Source: Pegea sp. RAD2-039 (lineage: Eukaryota > Chordata > Thaliacea > Salpida > Salpidae). From it: 64,000 nucleotides of DNA. A program made the translations under genes and the position numbers. Location of the stretch: contig JAQGEQ010000281.1 of assembly GCA_034620365.1 (NCBI GenBank), positions 434,001-498,000 on the forward strand. Direction: 5' to 3'. The notes under the pieces are model-generated. The model worked only from the letters and a program-made list of their open reading frames with translations, was not told the origin of the DNA and did not search any database. Below are positions 56,336 to 64,000 of this stretch, piece after piece (position 1 is the first letter of the stretch; each line of letters opens with the position of its first letter).

Positions 56336-57215
56336 GTTTATTTATTTCAGAGAGCACCTCTTGCTAACACACATTCTTAAGAATAACATCTATTTAGTCA
56401 AAAATATAGAGAGTAAAAGATGTAACACATTGCATTTCAGTAGTCCTCAAAGCATATAACAGTGAACAATTACATAGAATGTTAATGATATAAAAAAAAG
56501 GAAACAAAAATCACAGTTTAGAAATGACAATGTTGACAATATTATTACGGTTCAACTTCTGCTTGAACAACACGAGCGACTTCGACATGGCAATGTCTGA
56601 TGGCAGCTGGTTCCATGTACTAATTGTGCGATCGGGGAAAAATTTGCTCTGGCCAATGTACCAGGCTTATTATAATAGGCTTATTAAGATGTAAAATGTG
56701 TCGTCTGAGTTGATATAACTTGAGGAAAGGACTAATGGAAAGGAAATCATCAATTAAATTATGATTAATTTTGAAAATAAGAATTAAGTCGTATTTAATC
56801 CGTCGAATTTCCAAAGTATCTAGATTGAAGAAAATGAGACGTTGTTTATAACTATCATATTTAATATTAAGTTTCCTGCATATCAATCTCGTAAATGTGG
56901 CCTGAACGGATTTGATTGTTTTGATATCACTAACTTGATATGGCATCCATGCACTGACATTGTATTCAAGAATTGGACGTACGTACAATTTGAAAAGATT
57001 GATAAAAAAGCATGGGTTCTTAGAATTAAAGGTCTTTATATTAAGGAAGACAAAGTTAATTGGTTTTCCAAAGATTTTTGAAACATAATTGCGCCATTTA
57101 AAGTCAGATGATAAAGTAATGCCAAGGTCTAGGACCGAAGATACTCGTTGAATAATAAATCTATAGATGGAGTATTGGTTCAAAGAATTTACAACTGGTT
57201 TACGAGAAAAAGTTA
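56336..57215 (-). mobile_element. LINE copy, 5'-truncated
   Basis: Minus-strand LINE 3' portion of ~0.9 kb. Its tail (AAATAAATAAAC on the minus strand) is joined to GGTGCTCTCTGAAATAAAT; about 25 bp of the usual terminus (the AGGCACCCTCC part) is missing. The RT C-terminus lies at 56620-57183. The 5' truncation point abuts a TA repeat. Confidence 0.8.
56620..57183 (-). pseudogene. LINE reverse transcriptase C-terminal fragment
   Basis: 187-codon open stretch, the best-kept piece of the RT C-terminal region. Landmarks: SSVLDLGITLSSDFKWRNYV, the YVRPILEYNVSAWMPY motif, FTRLICRKLN, and YKQRLIFFNLDTLEIRRIKY. This is the pattern of CR1/L2-type LINE enzymes after the catalytic palm. The catalytic residues themselves are absent because the copy is 5'-truncated. 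Its stop leads into the LINE 3' UTR. Confidence 0.8.
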
Positions 57216-58375
57216 TAAGTTTATATATAAATATATATATATATAAGGTGATAGTTAGCTTATAGGTTAATAATACTTAACAAACAATATTAGCACTGCA
57301 TGTTTTATAAAAGCTTGAATGTTAAAAACAGTTTTATAAACTTCAATTTAGGTATAAGTAGATAACATTTTCGTTTTACTAAATTCAATATAAAGTTTCA
57401 ATAAAACTGTAATTTCTAATATGCAATTTTGGAAAGTGTCGTAGATCGAAAAATTATAGTAATCTTAGTTGTTATCGTTTGTTTTTATTTGCAGCAACAA
57501 CAAACGTTGATGAGATTACAATATTTATAATAAACTGTTATTTTTCATTGTATTCTGTGGTTGTGTTTGAACTCCACAGTAGAAAGTGTTGAGCAATGTA
57601 CAATAAACCGAACTCAGATATATAACAGATTTGAACTAGCTTCAAGTGCAATAATTTCTTAATCAATTATAAAATGAAACTGATACTACTTAAAAATTAT
57701 CTCAAAATGATCTGTTGACCTGGCAGTTGCTATTTAAGCTATGTTGTTTGTATAAAAAGCAAAAAACAAGATTTTAAACAAAGATTTATTTTGGATTTTG
57801 ATGAAAACTTGAATTTACGTTTACTTTAAAAATTTCATTTTAATTATAAACAAATAATGTATTATTTTAGTTTTTAAGGCTGTATTTGTACCAACTATGA
57901 AAAACTTGACAGTTATAAAATTTTAATAACTTTTTTAAAAGTAGCATGCGAAGAAAAACTCATAATAATTTTTTTAATAAGTTTTTTTATTAAATCGTGA
58001 ACTAAAATCAATTGCGATAGTATTTTTCTCATCCCATAGATAAGCATGCTATAAATATATAAATGAATATAAATATTCCCTACCTATTGTTTTTTAAAGC
58101 ATCTGGAATGTATTTCTTCTGGAAATCTAACAGCTTTTTGTAGCAAAGAGACAAGTACACTTAAAACAGAAGAAACTGTTGCAGTATAAAAGATAATGTA
58201 TGGCAGATGAGTATTCCCCGCTTTGAATAGTAGCTTATACAAGTCACAAAAAGCTATAAAATAACCTTCTTTTGATGTCTGATTAAATCTTTACTTTCTA
58301 AGACAATCTCAACAAAGCGCTGATTAGTGCATGCTACTTTCCGTTATCCACAGAAGGTAATTATTGATAAATAAC
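57216..58375. other. AT-rich stretch with a TA microsatellite
   Basis: A short TA repeat at about 57222-57244; otherwise AT-rich with no supported gene. Confidence 0.5.
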
Positions 58376-59260
58376 ATGTGAGTAATCTATACTATCATCA
58401 TGGTTACCAGCATCCACGTCAAGAAATTTACCGTTGCAGCAACTTCCTTTACTAAAGATTTTCTGTAATAAAGATAAAATAAAAACTTTTATTGTTATAA
58501 ACCTCTAAAGTATAAAGAAGTATTTAAATCAAGAATCAAATATTAAAACTGATAATTTTAAACAATAAATTATAATAAATTCATAGATACTCAAATTTCA
58601 TGTCATGTTTATTGCAAATATCAGTTCCTGTATTTGAAGCTCGTACAATCTTTTAGCTCCTTTCAAGTAGGTTAGAATCATATGACTCATCAAAACTTTC
58701 GTCGTCAGATGAAACACCTGAAACATGAAAAGGATTTAATAATTTAAAGCTAAACTTTGTTTGTTTATTTAAAATTTTTCAAAACTTTCTGTTTCCAAGT
58801 AGTCGTACACTACCAGCTGAATAAATATTATACAGGTGGCTTCTCTGTAGCTTCAATAGTTGGCTGCTTTTCAGTTTTAGCCTTATCTTTTCTAAGAACA
58901 TTACTACTAATTTGCTTCAGCTGGCTATCTTGTGCTGCGTCAGTTTCTTTTTTCTTTTTAACTTTTCCGCTGAAGCAGCCGTCCGTAACCATTTTTAGTG
59001 GCAACATCTGCTTGAAAACGAACACTACAATTTTTTCTTTATTGATAACAGGTGCAATAACATAAAATTTATTTAAATCAGCTTTATCATCCAAGAATTT
59101 AAACATTTTTATTATTAGTCAAAACGTTTGCGGCTTCTTCTGTTACTTTAAAAAACTCATTTGGTAAAGTTAAAAATAACCTTAAAAGCTGTAAGAACCT
59201 TTTCGACTAAAGTTAATTTAATGTTTAGCTGCTGGTAAGTTCCTGAAACTTAATTGGTTG
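58376..59260 (-). pseudogene. Acidic/Lys-rich small gene, tandem copy A (decayed)
   Basis: It matches copies B and C exon by exon. A 92-codon frame (58828-59106) covers the central exons and includes KFLDDKADLNKFY and DSQLKQISSN. The next exon (about 58590-58721) starts VSSDDESFDESYD after a TTTCAG acceptor but then shifts frame. The last exon reads KIFSKGSCCNGKF and ends in an acidic tail. The donor after the central exon reads AACAG-AAAG, so GT is lost; copy C has the same loss. It is therefore probably not functional. The family is not recognised. The acidic tail with a nearby Cys pair suggests a small soluble protein. Confidence 0.55.
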
Positions 59261-60286
59261 TTTCAAAGAAAGTTCAATCATGCAGTAATTTATTGATTCT
59301 TAACTAAAAAGTAGAGATTAATTATGCTTCTTATTTTATCTTATACAGATGTCTCAGACAAGTCCATGAGTAACGTGTTTACGTTTAGGCTTTATTTAAT
59401 GTATAAGTAGATTTAATTTCATTTCATCTGTAGCTTTTTCCAAAAACCACCAATGAATGGAATAAGATGATTTTCTAGATTTACTATTTCAATTATTAGG
59501 TTAAACTATGATAAGTTTATCTTTAAACATGTTTTCGTAAAATTTGTAGATTTTCAAACTAATCTATATAAGTTAGTTACATAAAGTATTTGTACATGAT
59601 GTCACGTTGAAAAGAAATTAAAAAATGAGTAGTTCTCAACTGTTTACTTGTTTTTTACTTGCAATCATTTTTTTTATTAACTCCTTTACTATCTCAAGAA
59701 TGTTTTTCTAAGCTTACGTAATGTCACCACCGCCATGCTACAATTAAATGATGTCATTATTCAAAAACAAATTAAAAATTCTACCAACAAAAATTCAACC
59801 AAATATCTACCACAGCTAATTTATAAGTTTAACTGAACAAATTATTTGATTTTAGGGAAAAGCATTAGATATGAGTTAGAAATAAAATTGTCTTAACTAC
59901 TCAACGAAAATGGTCTCACACTTTTTTACAATTACTGAATTTTTATACTAAACTCTCTAATCAAATAAAATATTCAGTAAACTACGAAACCTCTCAAATA
60001 TTTGTAAGAAATTCTCAATTAAACTTTCTTCTATTTACATTTGTTCTAAGAAAGTAAAGTTTTATTTAAGTTGTCGTACAAATGAACCAGACAATTTTTT
60101 TGTTGATTTTATTCAACAAAAACTTAATTTTTTGATTAAATTCAAACAGTACAAAAAATGTATTTCAAATTTTTTGATATTTATAAACGATATTTGTGAC
60201 TGTTCATAGAACAAGAAATATTTAATTTACAAAATGTAACTTAAAATTAAGTTATATAATTCATTTTTTTTCAATTTTTTATAAAA
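59261..60286. other. AT-rich spacer between tandem copies A and B
   Basis: No coding sequence, RNA gene or recognised repeat. Confidence 0.45.
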
Positions 60287-61160
60287 TCAGTGTTTAATAG
60301 CTTCAAGGTGAATTTCTTCTTCATCACTATCATCTTCGTATTCATCATCATGGTCATTATCAGGATATCCACCGCAGCAACACCTTCGTTTTCCAAAACA
60401 TTTCTGTAACCGGCTATAAAGACTATTCTTGCGATTGTCCTCTAAGTTAAAAAAAGTATTTAAATCAAAAATCAAACATTAAAATTGGTAATTTCATAAA
60501 ATAAAATATTTCGTACGTTGTTCTTTGCAAGTATCGGCATGTGTATCTTCTGTTTGAGGCTCGTAAAATCCTCTGGCTCTTTTCAAGTAGTTAAACATGA
60601 AATCATATGAACCATCCGAGCTTTCGTCGTCAGATGAAACATCTAAAATGTCAAAAGGGTTAATTTAAAACTGAACTTTATTATTTCAAGTTTTTGAAAA
60701 CTTACAGTTTCCAACTATTCGTACATCACCAGCTGAATAAACATTACACTGGTTGCTTCCTTGTCTGTTTTCAATGTTTAGTTGTTTGTTAGTTTCAGGC
60801 TTATCTTTTTAATATCACTTATTTGCTTCAACTGGTTATCTTCTGGGGTGTCAGCTTTTTCTTCCAGCTTAATTGTAGCGCTGTCGTCTTTATTATTTTC
60901 ATCACCATCATCTACTTGAAAATATATTTAGAAATCAACTGCAGTGTTTTCCAAAATGAAACAGCTATACTACCATAAATTTTAGTTGAATCAGCTTCAA
61001 TTTCCTAGACTTAAACTTCATGATCATCAGTCATAACGTGATGGGTTTCTTCTGTAATAATTAATAATTCAAGAATTTAGAATAAAACGAATGTTTAGAA
61101 TCAATGACTAACCGTTTTTGACTGACATTGATTCCATTTTTAGCTTCCGATAAGCTCGTT
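60287..61160 (-). pseudogene. Acidic/Lys-rich small gene, tandem copy B (best kept)
   Basis: The clearest splice structure in the window. Exons on the minus strand: ~61160-61113, 61051-?, ?-60911 to 60706, 60642-60517 and 60441-60287. Introns of 61 nt (61052-61112), 63 nt (60643-60705) and 75 nt (60442-60516) have GT and AG ends; a fourth of about 62 nt ends at 60912. Exon d reads VSSDDESSDGSYDF and KRARGFYEPQTED. The last exon has KCFGKRRCCCGGYPDND and an Asp/Glu-rich tail ending EAIKH. Exon b carries an in-frame TAA and TAG after TDDHEV, and the central exon is shifted near IKKDK. The copy is probably dead or alternatively spliced. The family is not recognised. Confidence 0.6.
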
Positions 61161-61261
61161 ATAAAAGAAAAACAAAAAATAACCTTCTTTTTTTGAGTAT
61201 TTCTAGAACTATGTCAATCCAGCGCCGAGCTTTTTATACACAGGATAATTATTGATAACCT

Positions 61262-62110
61262 AGTATTTAATATCATCCTCATCGTTCATGACAAGAGATC
61301 TACTGCAGGAACAACTTTTTTTTCCAAAGTAACGGGCCATAAAAACCTTTCTTGTGATGGATATCTAAATTTAACAGAAGTATTTAAATAAACGAATATA
61401 AGAAATTAATAATCTTAGCAAAATAATCGAACTTAAAACAGTATAAAAAAAATATTGTTAAGTTGAACTTCATACCATATTTTTTGCAAATATCAATTTG
61501 TGCATTTGAGGCTCGTACAATCCTTTAGCTCCTTTCAAGTAGATTAGAATCATATGACTCATCAGAAGTTTCGTCGTCAGATGAAACACCTGAAACATAA
61601 AAAGGATTTAATAATTTAATCCTAAACTTTGTTTGTTTCTTTAAATTTTTTTTAACTTTCTGTTTCCAAGTAGTCGTACACTACCAGCTGGAAAGTATTA
61701 TAAAGGTGACTTCCCTGCCTGTTTTTACTATTTGGCTAATTTTCAGTCTTAACATTATTTGTTTAAGAGCATTACTACTAATTTGCTTCAGCTGGCTATC
61801 TTGTTAGTTTCTTGCTTCTTCTTAATGTTATCACTGAAGCAGTAGCCGGTATCATTTTCATCAACAACAACTGCTTGAAATCGTCTTTTACATTTTTGTT
61901 TAGATAAAAACGATCAACTACCAACAGGTCTAGTTAAATCATCTGTAAAACCCCGTAATTCATCTTCTTAATTATAAGTCATAACTCTATAGATTTCTCC
62001 TGTTACTATTTCTAATCTAAAGTAATTAAACCAAAAAAGCTTTAAGAGCTGTAACAAACCGTTTTGTATGAAGATGCTTTCATTTTCAGCTGCTTGTAAG
62101 TTCCTGAAAC
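61262..62110 (-). pseudogene. Acidic/Lys-rich small gene, tandem copy C (decayed)
   Basis: Order of exons as in copies A and B. The first exon reads TYKQLKMKASSYKT. The central exon keeps the TCAAGCAG acceptor and a DSQLKQIS-like part out of frame. The exon starting VSSDDETSDESYD has the same frame-shifting gap as copy A. The last exon reads YGPLLWKKSCSCSRS with a short acidic end and a stop near 61271. It lacks the GT donor at the same place as copy A. A and C therefore share a broken ancestor, and B split off earlier. Confidence 0.55.
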
Positions 62111-62772
62111 AAACTTAATTATTTATTTTAAAGATAGTTGAATCATGCCAATTTTACGATTTTGATGGATAGTGAAGCTTGTATGAGTTTCTTCTTTAAT
62201 CTTAAAGTTATTTCTCTTGTATGGCTTTCTCCCATCTGTCTAACGTAAATTAATTTGATGTATTTAGCCTTAAGCATTCCTTGTGTATATTTAGATCGAA
62301 TTGTATCTTATTTGAAATTGAAGGGATTTATAATTGTTCTAAGGATTTGAATTATTTTTTTATTAATGTTCTTATGAAATGTTGCTTTTTCCCTATGATG
62401 TTCATAGTGGGATTTGAATCATTTCAAATCGCCAAAAGTATGTCAAACTGCGCAATATGAAAGAAAATATTTTGAAAGAATTGTAAAATAATATCCAGTC
62501 TAAAACTATCTTTTATCTTTATTATAAGAGAGAATTGCTTGTACCGTATATATGCTATAATCTATCAATTAATCAGAGAAATTGGAAACATTTTAAAAAT
62601 ATTATGACAATTAGTAGATGATACTTTTATATTGCTGTCTAAGCATTTTATAGGTACAATAAAAATATACTAAAATAAAGATTTATATTTTGTTGTGATT
62701 ACCTTATGATCATCAAACAAAAATTAATTCAAAGATAGAGTTATAATGAATTAAACAGCATTTCTTACTAAC
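62111..62772. other. AT-rich stretch with no recognised gene
   Basis: No supported coding sequence. It could be an intron or 3' region of the exon-like segments that follow. Confidence 0.4.
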
Positions 62773-62980
62773 CATCAACAACAATTCACTGCGATGAGCT
62801 TCTAACTTCATATCATCCACCATATCAAGCCATTTAGTACCAAAAGCCTTGCAACTCACAAATTCAAAATTAGGGCAATCACTTGTAGTTACGTGTACTA
62901 GGAAAGTTACTCTTTTAAGTTGTTAGTTTGTTCCGTAATATAACCAAATCTGATGGCCGCTGAGGTTTTATATAAAGCAA
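62773..62980 (-). CDS. Two exon-like segments, possibly sulfotransferase-like (partial)
   Basis: Minus-strand segment 62980-62945 (36 nt) follows GCTAG and reads ALYKTSAAIRF. A 47-nt GT-AG intron follows (62944-62898). The next segment, 62897-62773 (125 nt), is open and joins in phase; it reads TSDCPNFEFVSCKAFGTKW, then LDMVDDMKLEAHRSELLLM, and ends at a GTTAGTAAG donor. The mix of residues is protein-like. The FGTKWLDMV and ELLLM spacing faintly recalls the G-WFDHV ... LFL-YED part of cytosolic sulfotransferases, but no catalytic or PAPS-binding motif is visible. No further exons were found on either side. The family call is a guess; the exon call is firmer. Confidence 0.35.
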
Positions 62981-64000
62981 CTAGCAAGAAGCTCAATTTT
63001 GCAGTAATTAATTGACTTAATCACTTATTTCTTTTGTTTCTTACTAAACTATTGCTTCACCAAACTCGCTTTTACTAGAATCAAAAATTTCAAGTATCAC
63101 ACTTTATTATAAAGATTTATTTCATTTGAAAAAAAGTGTTTGTTAGTGAGACGCTAAACTAAGTTTATCTAAAAAAGTAATCAGATCTCATATAAAATTT
63201 CATTTTCGATTTTATAATAATTCAAAGTGTTGAAAATGTTTAACAAAAAAAGAACTTAAATTTATAATATTATAAATACATATTAAAAGATACTCTACTC
63301 TATAAAATATCTTTTTTTGTTAAAATAATAATTCATTTTTGATGCGAGGACTATAGTGTAAGCGAAAATTAATCCAATACTATTTTAACTTTGCATAATG
63401 AACCAACTTGATAAAATTTATATTATTAATTATTAATTAATTTGTATTTTTATTTGAAAGAAATTGTATAATGAAGAATTTATATAAAAGAACTTTGGAT
63501 GAAAGGTTTACAAACTTAAAAACTATTAAGCAAGTTTTTTGCTGAATTTTCTGGGAATTGTTGAACTTCTTAATATTAAATTATATAATTTGTTTTACTT
63601 TATTGTTTTTTATAAATCCAGTGGTCATTTAAAATCTTTTAGTAAGACTATAAGTTACTGCTACATCATTTAAATGATTAAATTTTTTACAAAACTCGAA
63701 CAATTAATTGAAATTGCTACAGCTTCAACTTATGCATAGGCTTAAATGCAGTAAAGACAAATATGAACCGGACTACTCAAATATTTAGTTAAACTGTTTA
63801 GTAATATGGTGAAACAATTGATGACCTTGATACCAAGAACGACCGATCTTATATTATTTAAGATTAGTTTTTACACTTTGTCAGAATGATATATCTTACA
63901 GTTGATAGATTGTTGTAAACATAGCACTTTAACACGAAACCTTTTATATGAGTTTTTATTTGAGCCCCTGCGCCTAAAGAACAAATTCCAATTAAGTTGG
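62981..64000. other. AT-rich right edge with no recognised gene
   Basis: No open frame or RNA gene is supported. Upstream exons of the preceding gene may lie outside the window. Confidence 0.45.

Noticed and set aside
58757-59065. 102-codon plus-strand frame
   Set aside because: Antisense shadow of tandem copy A, whose minus-strand exons match copies B and C.

Overview
The window is AT-rich DNA from a eukaryotic nuclear genome, most likely an invertebrate animal; I cannot name the species. The signs are small GT-AG introns (about 47-75 nt), eukaryotic-type tRNA-Lys(UUU) genes with T-run pol III terminators, decayed CR1/L2-like non-LTR retrotransposons (LINEs), and a tRNA-derived SINE. There are no bacterial-style operons.

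The window is a mosaic of old duplications of a few modules. Module 1 is an unrecognised intronless helical/coiled-coil protein gene. Intact or near-intact copies lie at 3065-3970 (+), 21905-23212 (-) and 33067-34713 (-). A truncated copy is at 31257-32038 (-) and a pseudogene at 40653-42076 (+). Two copies also carry the same 3' flank, which holds a decayed coding relic on the opposite strand (20867-21226 and 32059-32417). Module 2 is a block of about 4.8 kb present twice in direct orientation (about 7480-12160 and 12310-17307); it carries no convincing gene. Module 3 holds tRNA-Lys(UUU): three identical genes at 19676, 38520 and 39142, and one tRNA pseudogene at 12195. Module 4 is a family of units that fold into hairpins: one copy at 26761 and an array of seven at 48896-50930. 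A degraded right half is also seen at about 9187 and 14337.

Mobile elements lie throughout. LINE copies with reverse-transcriptase remnants are at 17329-18917 (-), 46390-48292 (+) and 56336-57215 (-), with many short 3' ends elsewhere. Two SINE copies (17641-17850 and 39713-39907) have a tRNA-like head and the same 3' tail as the LINE, so the LINE probably mobilised the SINE. A separate GC-rich dispersed repeat occurs four times, once next to a tRNA-like head.

The right end (58.1-62.1 kb) holds three tandem, decayed copies of a small multi-exon gene for an acidic, lysine-rich, cysteine-containing protein. Two exon-like segments at 62773-62980 faintly resemble a sulfotransferase. The stretches between are mostly AT-rich DNA with no gene I can support. 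The most unusual items are the expanding coiled-coil family and the hairpin array, whose arms show paired changes.
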